Of a stretch of DNA of 23,613 nucleotides, positions 6,817-14,142 are shown piece after piece; position 1 is the first letter of the stretch; each line of letters opens with the position of its first letter. The notes beneath the pieces were generated by a model. That model was not told the DNA's origin, searched no databases, and worked only from the letters and a program-made list of their open reading frames with translations. Source of the DNA: Dehalococcoidia bacterium (GTDB lineage: Bacteria > Chloroflexota > Dehalococcoidia > Lucifugimonadales > Lucifugimonadaceae); NCBI GenBank assembly GCA_028278465.1, contig JANQEF010000031.1, positions 1 to 23,613 on the forward strand. The letters are read 5' to 3'. Both the position numbers and the translations under genes were made by a program.

Positions 6817-7971
6817 ATGAGCCAGCAGCGCACAGTCTTCCACGCAGACCTCGACGCCTTCTACGTTGCGGTTGAGCGAGTGCTCGACCCGTCGCTGATC
6901 GGCAAACCGGTCATCGTCGGCGGTCTCGGCAACCGTGGCGTCGTGGCCACCGCGTCCTACGAGGCTCGCAAGTTCGGAGTCCACTCCGCCCAGCCGATGG
7001 CCATCGCCCGTCGCCGTGCTCCGCACGCCGTGTACCTGCGCGGCAACCGCGAGAAGTACAGCGAGTTCTCCAGGCGCTTCTTTTCCATCCTTGAGCAGTT
7101 CACTCCGGTCGTCGCCGGCGTCTCGATAGACGAGGCGTACCTCGACATGACCGGCTCGGACCGCCTGTTCGGCCCGCCGGTCGAGGTCGCCGAGGAAATC
7201 CGCAGGCGCACGCGGGAAGAGGTTGGCATCACCGTCTCGATCGGCATCGGCCCGAACAAGCTTGTGGCGAAGATGGCGTCCGAGGATGCCAAGCCGGACG
7301 GCGTGTTCGAGGTCAAGCCGGAGGACGTCGAAGAGTTCATGGCGTCGAAGCCGGTGCGGGCACTGCCCGGCATCGGCCCGAAGTCGGCGGAGGCGCTCAA
7401 GACGCTGCGGATCGACACGCTTGGGCAGCTGGCGGCGCATCCGGTCGGGCCGATACGCCGCGCGCTGGGCCCAAACGTCGCCGGCTGGCTACAGCTCCGG
7501 GCGAAGGGCGTCGATAACTCGCCGGTGGTCGAACGTGCGAAGTCGAAGTCGATCAGCGCCGAGACCACATTCTCCGAGGACGTGGCATCGGTCGACGAGA
7601 TGGCGAATGTGCTGCAACGACTGTCTGAGCGGGTCGGACGCAGGTTGCGGCGCTCGGGCATGCATGCCCGGAACGTCGGGCTGAAGCTGCGCTACCCGGA
7701 CTTCACGACCGTGACGCGGCAGACGACGCTGCAGCAGGCGTCGGACGGTGACGCCGCGATCAGCGAGTCGGCGAAGATGCTGCTCATCAAGGCGATGGGT
7801 GAACGGGCCGGCGCCGTGCGGCTGCTCGGCGTCTCGGTCTCAGGGCTCGGCGCTCCGGCGGCGCAGCTTTCGCTCCTCGACGACACCCCGCAGAGGGACA
7901 GCGCGATCAGCGACGCGGTGGACCGCGCACGTGACCGTTTTGGCGAGGACGCGGTGAAACGCGGCAGTTAG
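6817..7971 (+). CDS. dinB: DNA polymerase IV (Y-family translesion polymerase)
   Basis: An error-prone Y-family polymerase that extends past lesions and mismatched ends. The 384 residues match the usual length. Catalytic carboxylates are present: D11 in HADLDAFY (9-16) and D105/E106 in SIDEAYLD (103-110). The fingers motif ATASYEARKFGV is at 44-55, the helix-hairpin-helix region ALPGIGPKSAEALKTL lies mid-protein, and the little-finger domain follows. A sliding-clamp binding motif QLSLL sits at 350-354, followed by a short conserved tail, so the polymerase should be clamp-dependent. The ATG has only a weak GGACGG upstream. I saw no LexA-type operator of a known consensus in the 128-bp upstream gap. 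The gene converges on the DapA-like gene, with the two stop codons inside one inverted repeat. Confidence 0.96.
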   Translation: MSQQRTVFHADLDAFYVAVERVLDPSLIGKPVIVGGLGNRGVVATASYEARKFGVHSAQPMAIARRRAPHAVYLRGNREKYSEFSRRFFSILEQFTPVVAGVSIDEAYLDMTGSDRLFGPPVEVAEEIRRRTREEVGITVSIGIGPNKLVAKMASEDAKPDGVFEVKPEDVEEFMASKPVRALPGIGPKSAEALKTLRIDTLGQLAAHPVGPIRRALGPNVAGWLQLRAKGVDNSPVVERAKSKSISAETTFSEDVASVDEMANVLQRLSERVGRRLRRSGMHARNVGLKLRYPDFTTVTRQTTLQQASDGDAAISESAKMLLIKAMGERAGAVRLLGVSVSGLGAPAAQLSLLDDTPQRDSAISDAVDRARDRFGEDAVKRGS

Positions 7972-7997
7972 CGAGCCGGAGGCAGAGGACCTCGCTA
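7969..7997. terminator. Inverted repeat holding both stop codons of dinB and the DapA-like gene
   Basis: TAGCGAG (7969-7975) and CTCGCTA (7991-7997) are perfect 7-bp complements around a 15-nt loop. The left arm begins with the dinB TAG, and the right arm ends with the complement of the opposing gene's TAG. It could act as a bidirectional terminator, but there is no T-run on either strand. Confidence 0.4.
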
Positions 7998-8939
7998 CAC
8001 GCCCACAGCCGCGTGCCGCTCCGTCAGGCCAAGCGCCCGCGCACGCTTCAGCACCTCGTCACGCTGCTCGTCGGTAAGGCGCTCAACAGGCGGGATCGAA
8101 CGGCCGCAGTCGATGCCGAGCCGCTCGCTGAGGACCGCCTTCGTCACATCGGACGGCGCACCGAACATGCGGACCACGGCGACGATCTCACCGACGCTGT
8201 CCTGCAGCTCCTGCGCCCGTGCCATGTCGCCCGCCGACCACGCCGCATACAGCTCGGCGTAGTGCCACGGGGCGATCGATGGCGGCGCGTCGACCGTGCC
8301 GACGGCGCCCATCGTCAGAGAGGGCAGCGGCAGCGCGCCGTTGCCCGAGAAACACTTCAGGCCCATGTCGGCGAAGGCACGGATGTCTGCGAAGTTGGCC
8401 GCCGAGTGCTTGAGGCCGATGATGGTCGGCACGGCGGCAACGAACTTCTCCATGAGCGCGGGCACGGTTTCGACCTGCGTGAGCTGCGGCAGGTTGTAGA
8501 CGAAGAACGGCAGTCCATCGGCGGCGTCTGCGACGGCCTTGTAGTGCTCGATCTGCGACTTCTCGGACGACCGGAAGAAGAACGGAGGCACGCAGCAGAC
8601 GGCGGCACAGCCGTGCTCTTTCGCCTGTTTCGCCGCCTTCGCAGCGCTGGCCGTGCTGATGGCGCCGACGTGCATGATGGCCAGCGCCCTGCCCTGCGTG
8701 ACCTCGCCGGAGACCCGGGCGACGGTTTCACGCTGCTCTTCGGTGAGGATGGGGCCTTCGCCGGTGCTGCCGGCCATCCAGAACCCGTTGACGCCGTTGG
8801 CGATGTTGTCTTCGAGGAGGGCCCGGAGAGCCGCCTCGTTGACGGAGCCGTCTTCAGATATGGGCGTCGGCGGCGCCGGGAAGACGCCTTTGAACTCCAG
8901 TGCTGTGCCGGGTTGTGCGCCGTTGTTTGCTGGCGGCAT
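7995..8939 (-). CDS. DapA/N-acetylneuraminate lyase family aldolase
   Basis: A class I aldolase-fold enzyme of the dihydrodipicolinate synthase/NAL superfamily, which forms a Schiff base with pyruvate or a 2-keto acid. The 314 residues carry GSTGEGPILTEEQR (57-70; the GxTGE carboxylate loop), VYNLP with the proton-relay tyrosine at Y148, and GLKHS with the Schiff-base lysine at K177. The remainder fits a TIM barrel plus helical tail. No lysine-pathway gene is nearby, so a sugar-acid aldolase or dehydratase role is as likely as DapA itself; the substrate cannot be read from sequence. Start is ATG 8939 with GGAGG nine bases upstream; a GTG at 8960 lies upstream of that RBS and is disfavoured. 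It converges on dinB and is preceded by a repeat-rich 451-bp gap. Confidence 0.88.
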   Translation of the reverse strand: MPPANNGAQPGTALEFKGVFPAPPTPISEDGSVNEAALRALLEDNIANGVNGFWMAGSTGEGPILTEEQRETVARVSGEVTQGRALAIMHVGAISTASAAKAAKQAKEHGCAAVCCVPPFFFRSSEKSQIEHYKAVADAADGLPFFVYNLPQLTQVETVPALMEKFVAAVPTIIGLKHSAANFADIRAFADMGLKCFSGNGALPLPSLTMGAVGTVDAPPSIAPWHYAELYAAWSAGDMARAQELQDSVGEIVAVVRMFGAPSDVTKAVLSERLGIDCGRSIPPVERLTDEQRDEVLKRARALGLTERHAAVGV

Positions 8940-9043
8940 CGTGCGGTTCCTCCGTGTCACGGGTTGATGTGGTCGTACTGCGGCAGCGTTTGCGGCAGTT
9001 TAGCGGGTTTGGCGAGGGGAAGATGGTTGCGACTCTCGCTCTT

Positions 9044-9137
9044 TGCCATTCCGAGCGTCGGGTACCCGCTTGCGGGTGGGAATCTGACCGGAGGTGGGAT
9101 TTAACCTGAGAGATTCCGGATCAAGTCCGGAATGACA
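9044..9137. repeat. Family A repeat, longer variant
   Basis: It starts TGCCATTCCGAGCG and ends with the perfect hairpin ATTCCGGA-TCAAG-TCCGGAAT followed by ACA. An ACCCGC-TT-GCGGGT palindrome (about 9064-9077) corresponds to the inner hairpin of family C, with its outer pair changed from G-C to A-T. This and the next three entries fill most of the 451-bp gap 8940-9390; the remainder shows no gene. Confidence 0.65.
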
Positions 9138-9148
9138 GCTTCTGGTAG

Positions 9149-9188
9149 GGGCGGTGCTTGCCCCGCCCGGTCCCGGCAGAGCCGGGAC
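9149..9188. repeat. Family D double-hairpin module, copy 2
   Basis: Hairpin 1 is GGGCGG (9149-9154)/CCGCCC (9163-9168) with an 8-nt loop containing CTTG. Hairpin 2 is GTCCCGG (9170-9176)/CCGGGAC (9182-9188) with a 5-nt loop. Both stems are perfect. A family B element starts five bases downstream. Confidence 0.75.
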
Positions 9189-9192
9189 GTTC

Positions 9193-9304
9193 GTGTTTCC
9201 TGAGCGAAGCGTTAGCGGAGTCGAAGGATCTCTACGAGGGACACTGATCCTGACAAGAACAGCTGGCCCCCTCACGAGACCCTTCGACTTCGCTCAGGGA
9301 ACAC
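9193..9304. repeat. Family B repeat, copy 4
   Basis: 112 bp with the standard inverted ends (GTGTTTCCTGAGCGAAGCG and CTTCGCTCAGGGAACAC). Its middle differs from the three copies in 1614-2391 except for a shared CCTGACA-like patch. Confidence 0.75.
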
Positions 9305-9310
9305 AACCAA

Positions 9311-9357
9311 CCCTCTAACTCGCGCCCGCAAGCGGGCACCCGAAGCTGGGAGGGAGG
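9311..9357. repeat. Family C hairpin repeat, copy 3
   Basis: CCCTCTAAC to GGGAGGGAGG with the inner GCCCG-CAAG-CGGGC hairpin. It lies 34 bp beyond the stop codon of the DUF885 gene and could add a 3' hairpin to that transcript. Confidence 0.7.
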
Positions 9358-9390
9358 ACATGCACTCCTCCCCACAGTGAGGGAGAAGGC

Positions 9391-11061
9391 TCAGCCCATC
9401 TCGCGCTTCATCTGCGCCAATCCCATCGGGCCAAGGCGCAGCGCCGCGTTGTGCCAGCTCTTCAGGTCGAAATCCGCTCCGGCCCGCGACTTCGCAGCCT
9501 CCCGCGCCTCCAGCCACACGCGCTCGCTCACCTTGTATCTGATCGCCTGACCCGGGAACCCCAGGTAGCGGTCCACCTCGCTCGCCACGAAATCGGCCGG
9601 GAAGTGGACGCGATCACGCATGAACTGCAGCGCCAGGTCGCCCGTCCACACCTCGCCCGGATGAAAATCCGAGTCCGCCGGGATCTCCAGCCCAAGGTGC
9701 ATCCCGATGTCCACCACCACCCGTATGGACCGCAACGCCTGCGCATCCAGCATGCCCATGTAGTAGTCCGGGTTCTCCAGGTAGCCCAGCTCACCCATCA
9801 GCCGCTCGGCATAAAGCGCCCAGCCCTCGACATAGCCCGAAGTCCCCGCCATCAGCCGCTGATACCTCGAAAGCTCGTCAGCCAGCGTCAGGTTCGTGGC
9901 GATCTGGAAGTGGTGGCCGGGAACGCCCTCGTGATAGGCGATCGAGACCTCACGCCAGAGTGGGAAGGCGGTCTTGCCGCCGGTCGGATACCAGGTCCTG
10001 CCGGGGCGGGAGAAGTCCTCGGACGGGCCGGTGTAGTACATCGCCAGCGCGCCACCGGGCGGAGCGATCATCGCCTCGATCTCGCGTACCCGCGGATCGA
10101 GGTCGAAGTGCTTGCCGTCGAAGTCCTCGATGGTGGCGTCCTGCAGGTCCTGCATCCACTGCTTGAACTCGTCCTCGCCGCTGATCGCACGCGCCGGGTC
10201 CGTCTCCAGCAGCTCCACCGCCTCGCCAACCGATGCCCCCGGCTTGATGCGCTCCGCCGTCTTCTCCATCTCGCTGCGCACCCACTTCGTCTGCTCCCAG
10301 CCCCAGCGGTACGTCTCCTCCAGGTCGAGCTCGATGCCGTTGAAGCTGCGGGAGGCGAGCGAGTAGCGCTCCCTGCCAACGCCGTCTTCGCCGGCCGCCG
10401 AAGACATGTACTCGTCCCGCAGGAAGTTTGCGAAGTCCAGCCAGGCTGCGTTGGCCTTCGTGGCCGCGTCATCAAGGCGCGACTTCATTGCCGCGCCGCC
10501 GTGTTCCGCCTCATCGAAGCCCGAGATCAGGCGCGACAGGAACGGTTCACTACCGTCTTCGCCAACCCATGTCTCGAGCTGTGGCGCGGTGCCCGCCACC
10601 TGGCGTTTCGCGACGACGAGACCCGTGTCCGCGCCAAGTCTGAGCGACCTGCGGTAGCTCTCCAGCGCCTCGGGAACCTTCTCGATTCGGGAGGCGATGT
10701 TCGACCAGTGCTCCTCGGTCGCCTGCGGCATCATGTCGAAGATCGAGCGGGTCGACTGCACAGGGCTGTGGAGGATGTTCAGGCCACGCAGGTGTTCGCG
10801 TGCCTCGTGCTGCTCGACACCAAGCCTTAGCTCTTCGAGGAGTGTGTCGCGGCAGATACGCTCTCGTTCGTTTGCCGGTTCGGCCGCCTCCATGTCCCGG
10901 ATGGCGGCTCGTTCAGCGGCGGCCATCTCGTCTGCGGCCTCGGGCGACGAGTCGTTCATCAGGTGGTCGTAGCCGGGCACGCCCATGTAGGTGGCGCCGA
11001 TGGGGCTCAGCGCGGCGTAGGTCTCGACGAAGCGGTCGGCTATCTCGTAGACGGTTGGCAT
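9391..11061 (-). CDS. DUF885 family putative metallo-hydrolase/peptidase
   Basis: DUF885 proteins are predicted zinc peptidases of mostly unknown substrate. The 556-residue product has the hallmark HEGVPGHHFQ at residues 377-386 (HExxxGH-type metal site, with a third ligand expected in the following helix) and EGWALYAERL at 412-421, near the usual position. The N-terminal 350 residues are helical and match the family layout (ADRFVETYAALSPIGATYMG). There is no signal peptide, so it is probably cytoplasmic. Start is ATG 11061 with GGAGAG about six bases upstream. A longer frame to 11178 adds 39 Ser/Thr-rich residues that read through the preceding gene's end and is rejected. It lies 70 bp downstream of the beta-lactamase-like gene on the same strand, probably one transcript. 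A role in small-peptide or amide turnover is inference. Confidence 0.9.
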   Translation of the reverse strand: MPTVYEIADRFVETYAALSPIGATYMGVPGYDHLMNDSSPEAADEMAAAERAAIRDMEAAEPANERERICRDTLLEELRLGVEQHEAREHLRGLNILHSPVQSTRSIFDMMPQATEEHWSNIASRIEKVPEALESYRRSLRLGADTGLVVAKRQVAGTAPQLETWVGEDGSEPFLSRLISGFDEAEHGGAAMKSRLDDAATKANAAWLDFANFLRDEYMSSAAGEDGVGRERYSLASRSFNGIELDLEETYRWGWEQTKWVRSEMEKTAERIKPGASVGEAVELLETDPARAISGEDEFKQWMQDLQDATIEDFDGKHFDLDPRVREIEAMIAPPGGALAMYYTGPSEDFSRPGRTWYPTGGKTAFPLWREVSIAYHEGVPGHHFQIATNLTLADELSRYQRLMAGTSGYVEGWALYAERLMGELGYLENPDYYMGMLDAQALRSIRVVVDIGMHLGLEIPADSDFHPGEVWTGDLALQFMRDRVHFPADFVASEVDRYLGFPGQAIRYKVSERVWLEAREAAKSRAGADFDLKSWHNAALRLGPMGLAQMKREMG

Positions 11062-11131
11062 TGTTCTCTCCGGGAGTTCTTGAGAGCCGGACAACGGCGA
11101 TCGCGGGTCTGACGGTTCGGTTTCTGCGGTT

Positions 11132-12520
11132 TCAGTCGATCTTGCTGTACTTGAATCCGCCCAGCGAGAAGCCATCAACGGCGCCGGATTCGTCTCTTGT
11201 GAAGACTGCGGTCTCGCCGGCGCCCCGGCCGTTCAGCACCGTGAAGGCGTCCTCGCCTGATGACCTGAGGTTCGCCGGGCCATGGAGGCTCGCCTCTCCC
11301 TTCTCCGGAGCGGCAAAGGCCAGGCCTGATTTCGTTCCCGCGACAGCAACGGGCAACCCGGGTTCGGCCCAGTACGCGCCATCGAACTCCGTGACTGCTG
11401 AAGCGGGCTCAGGTGTTTCGGTATCCGCCGGTCTGGTAGCCGCGGGATCGTTGTCTGAAACCTTGTTTCCAACTAGAACATTGGCAATGTTTAACGCCAA
11501 ATCAGAGTGCAGTCCCGCCGGCCACATGTTCAGAAGCATGATCACTCCGACCCGCGCCGGAACGTTGAAGATGACGCTGGTCGAGAAGCCGTGGACCGCT
11601 CCGCCGTGGTTCCAGAAAACGTGCTCGCCGCGCCTGACAGCCCGCCACCCAAGTCCCTGCCCGCTCGACCAGTCGTCGGCGATGTAGACCGGCCTCCGCA
11701 TCTCGGCGAGCGACGCCTTCGACAGCACCGAGTCTGGCCCGGACCCGAGCTGGAAGCCGATCCACTTTGCCAGGTCCTCGACGTTCGTCTGCAGCTGCCC
11801 CGCCGACGAATAGCCGTTCAGGTGTCCGTAAGGCGCAACCCGCGCCCCGGCCTCATCCGGCAGCGGCGGGCTGTAGCCGGTCATCTTCAGCTTCGCCTGC
11901 TCCGGAGAAAGGTCGAACGCCGTGTTTTCGAGGCCGAGCGGAGAGGTGATCTCCTCGTGGACATAGTCGATGTACGCCCGGCCGGAGAGTCGGGACACCA
12001 CCTCGCCCAGCAGGCAGTACGCCAGGTTCGAGTACTTCCACTGCGAGTCCTGCGGGATCACCACCTGCACGCGGTCGAGCGTGCCCATCACCTGATCGAG
12101 CTGCAGGAAGTCCGGCGCGCCCCAGTCGAGGTCCGGGTGCTCTGTGCTGAGCCCGGAGCGGTGGGTGAGCAGCCGCCTGATGGTCACGGCTTCCAGCGGG
12201 GCAGCCTTCGCCTGTGCAACAGTGAACTCCGGGATGTGAAGGAGCAGCGGGTCATCGAGCGCCAGCAGCGAGGCGTCGCGAAGCTGCATGATCGCCGTTG
12301 CGGTGAAGGTCTTGGTGACCGATGCGACACGGGCTATGGAGCGTTCGGTTGGCGCTTCGCCTGAGTCCAGGTCAGCTGCGCCATGCGAGAAGAAACCTAC
12401 GAGTTGCCCGTCCTGCACGATGCCGATCGCCGCGCCTGGAACTCCGGCCATGGCAGGCTCGGCATCGATCAGGGCGCCTATCCGGGTCGCGAGTTCTTCG
12501 GGCAGTTGAGAAGCTGGCAT
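11132..12520 (-). CDS. Serine beta-lactamase-like hydrolase (class C / penicillin-binding-protein fold)
   Basis: A 462-residue member of the beta-lactamase/transpeptidase-like superfamily, which includes esterases, D-aminopeptidases and class C enzymes. The three active-site elements are present: S67-V-T-K70 (SxxK), Y163-S-N (YxN), and H305-G-G (replacing KTG, as in esterase/aminopeptidase members). RRLLTHRSGL lies between the first two elements, as usual. A C-terminal extension of about 100 residues forms a separate domain. No signal peptide is visible, which argues against a classical secreted beta-lactamase. Start ATG 12520 gives the MPASQLPEELATRI terminus; a TTG at 12553 is possible. Neither has a clear RBS. 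It is upstream of the DUF885 gene and divergent from the enolase-family gene. Confidence 0.9.
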   Translation of the reverse strand: MPASQLPEELATRIGALIDAEPAMAGVPGAAIGIVQDGQLVGFFSHGAADLDSGEAPTERSIARVASVTKTFTATAIMQLRDASLLALDDPLLLHIPEFTVAQAKAAPLEAVTIRRLLTHRSGLSTEHPDLDWGAPDFLQLDQVMGTLDRVQVVIPQDSQWKYSNLAYCLLGEVVSRLSGRAYIDYVHEEITSPLGLENTAFDLSPEQAKLKMTGYSPPLPDEAGARVAPYGHLNGYSSAGQLQTNVEDLAKWIGFQLGSGPDSVLSKASLAEMRRPVYIADDWSSGQGLGWRAVRRGEHVFWNHGGAVHGFSTSVIFNVPARVGVIMLLNMWPAGLHSDLALNIANVLVGNKVSDNDPAATRPADTETPEPASAVTEFDGAYWAEPGLPVAVAGTKSGLAFAAPEKGEASLHGPANLRSSGEDAFTVLNGRGAGETAVFTRDESGAVDGFSLGGFKYSKID

Positions 12521-12617
12521 TTGTGAGGTACGGATGCCGGAACTACCCGGCAAACAGTGCTGCCAGATTGACCGAGCCGCTGTGCAGTGTCAAGGGCTTC
12601 GGACCGGTGGCTGGCGA

Positions 12618-12655
12618 AGCGACGAGTGCCAGCGACGAGTACATGCGAACATGTA
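12618..12655. promoter_or_regulatory. Possible operator: 10-bp direct repeat plus TACATG/CATGTA palindrome
   Basis: In the divergent spacer between the hydrolase and enolase-family genes, AGCGACGAGT occurs twice (12618-12627 and 12631-12640), 13 bases apart. It is followed immediately by TACATG-CGAA-CATGTA (12640-12655). The block is unlike the repeat families elsewhere in the window. It may be a regulator site for either gene; no regulator gene is adjacent. Confidence 0.35.
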
Positions 12656-12729
12656 ACCTCACGCTGCCCGCCGGCTAGCGGGAGTGAACTGGACGTGCCT
12701 AGATTCGCGGCGCGGGAGTCGAAGAACAG

Positions 12730-13845
12730 ATGAAGGTCACATCGGTCAGCATCGACGTCGTTGAGCGCGAGGTGCCGAACGTCCGGATACAGGACCACCG
12801 CGGCGGCATCGGTGGCACGGTCCGTAACGGCGTGCTGCGGCTAATGACCCATGAGGGTATCGAGGGCCACTGCACGATCGGCGACCGCTCCGGCGACGCT
12901 GACGGCCTGTTCGACCGCATCATGCAGGACCTTGCGCCGCGGGTCGCGGGGATGGATGTCGGCGAGCGGGAGAAGCTGTGGTCGCAGCTGGAGTCGATCG
13001 GCGGCCATGGAGCGCCGGTTCACGCCGCTTGGTCGTGCGTTGATGTTGCGCTGTGGGACATCGCGGGCAAGGCGGCTAACCTGCCGATTCACCGGCTGCT
13101 CGGGACGGCGCGCTACGAGACGCCTGTCTATGCCACTTACCCGCCGAGGCACGTGGACGCCGCAGGCTTTGTCGAGGAAGGGCTGCAGCTCAAGGCCGAG
13201 GGCTTTTCTGCCTACAAGATCCATCCCGGCGCCATGAGCACGCGCGGCGTTGTCGAGATGGTGACGCAGGTCCGGGAAACGGTGGGCGACGAGATGACGC
13301 TGATGCTCGACCCGAACAACGGGTACGACCTGCGGAAGGCGCTGGAAATCGGGCGGGCGCTCGATGCCAACCGCTTCTTCTGGTTCGAGGACCCGGTGCT
13401 GTGGAACGATTTCGAGGCGATCCGCGAGCTTTCGGCGCGGCTGGACACTCCGCTGGCGATGAGTGACACAGCTCCGTTCCTGTTCCGGGAGGCTGCGCAC
13501 TACGTGAAGCTGGGCTACCCACGCATCGTCCGCGGCACGGCTCGCAAGCTGGGCATCACCGGACTGAAGAGGCTGTGCGGCCTGCTGGAAGGGTTCGGGA
13601 TGAACTGCGAGATCGGGCTGGCGGGCAACACGCTGCTGAACGCCGCCAACCTGCACGTGATCATGTCGATCACGAACTGCGACTACTTCGAGTACTGGCT
13701 GCCGCTGGCGGCGCACCAGTGGGGCGTGCAGGACGAGATCGTGCTGAATGAACGCGGCGTGATCGAGGCGCCGATGCGGCCGGGACTGGGTTTCGATCTG
13801 GATGAGGAGTGGATCTCGGCGCACAGGGTTGCGACGCTGGAATGA
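12730..13845 (+). CDS. Enolase superfamily protein (mandelate racemase/muconate lactonizing enzyme-like), atypical active site
   Basis: Enolase superfamily enzymes abstract a proton alpha to a carboxylate, and those of the mandelate racemase branch include many acid-sugar dehydratases. The 371 residues show the N-terminal capping domain (1-about 120; AWSCVDVALWDIAGKAANLPIH at 100-121) and a barrel with K163-x-H165 (usual KxK/KxH site), metal ligand D194 with N196 (LDPNNG), and E220 (FEDP). The third ligand position appears to be D246 (AMSDTAP) instead of Glu. Where the family normally carries the Asp of the His-Asp dyad, this protein reads IVRGTARKLGIT, and the His position falls near NCEIGLAGNT, so the dyad seems absent. 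Catalysis by the Lys side, or a non-canonical reaction, is possible. ATG start with GGGAG about 12 bases upstream. First of three plus-strand enzyme genes. Confidence 0.9.
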   Translation: MKVTSVSIDVVEREVPNVRIQDHRGGIGGTVRNGVLRLMTHEGIEGHCTIGDRSGDADGLFDRIMQDLAPRVAGMDVGEREKLWSQLESIGGHGAPVHAAWSCVDVALWDIAGKAANLPIHRLLGTARYETPVYATYPPRHVDAAGFVEEGLQLKAEGFSAYKIHPGAMSTRGVVEMVTQVRETVGDEMTLMLDPNNGYDLRKALEIGRALDANRFFWFEDPVLWNDFEAIRELSARLDTPLAMSDTAPFLFREAAHYVKLGYPRIVRGTARKLGITGLKRLCGLLEGFGMNCEIGLAGNTLLNAANLHVIMSITNCDYFEYWLPLAAHQWGVQDEIVLNERGVIEAPMRPGLGFDLDEEWISAHRVATLE

Positions 13846-13851
13846 GGGGTA

Positions 13852-13872
13852 ACTCTCGCGTTCGCAGAGAGT
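13852..13872 (+). terminator. Hairpin just after the enolase-family gene
   Basis: ACTCTC (13852-13857) pairs with GAGAGT (13867-13872) and GC/GC pairs extend it inward, six bases after the stop codon. No T-run follows, so termination is uncertain. Confidence 0.35.
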
Positions 13873-13897
13873 CGATCCGTAGTCTCGAGTACCGGTT

Positions 13898-14061
13898 TGT
13901 CATCTCGACCAACGGGAGAGATCTGACTGGTGAAGTGAAACCACCAGGAAGATTCTGAATCAAGTTCAGAATGACAGTCTCTGGCGCCTTAACTCAGTTC
14001 CGGAGCATCCCTGCAACCGTGTTTTGACCGGTCAGATCCCTCGGCTTCACTCGGGATGACA
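13898..14061. repeat. Family A composite with about 35-bp terminal inverted repeats
   Basis: The left end TGTCATCTCGACC...GATCTGACTGGT is matched by an inverted right end, ACCGGTCAGATCCC...GGGATGACA. The total length is 164 bp. Within it, 13898-13976 is a complete short family A element ending with the perfect hairpin ATTCTGAA-TCAAG-TTCAGAAT. This hairpin differs from the 9137 copy by two compensated base pairs. The element fills most of the gap 13846-14142. Confidence 0.72.
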
Positions 14062-14142
14062 GTGATGCCGCCACCAACCCTCGCGCTCTCGGCGTAGAAT
14101 CTGCCGGAACCTCGAATCGATCACTATTCGGAGCGCTCACAC

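Noticed and set aside
8013..9104. 363-residue plus-strand frame opposite the DapA-like gene
   Set aside because: It is Arg/His/Asp-rich antisense shadow; the minus-strand gene has all aldolase motifs and a good RBS.
9451..10830. 459-residue plus-strand frame opposite the DUF885 gene
   Set aside because: It has antisense shadow composition (Arg, Leu, His, Val) with no family motif, and the opposing gene is clear.
12841..13824. 327-residue minus-strand frame opposite the enolase-family gene
   Set aside because: It is an antisense shadow of a well-supported gene.
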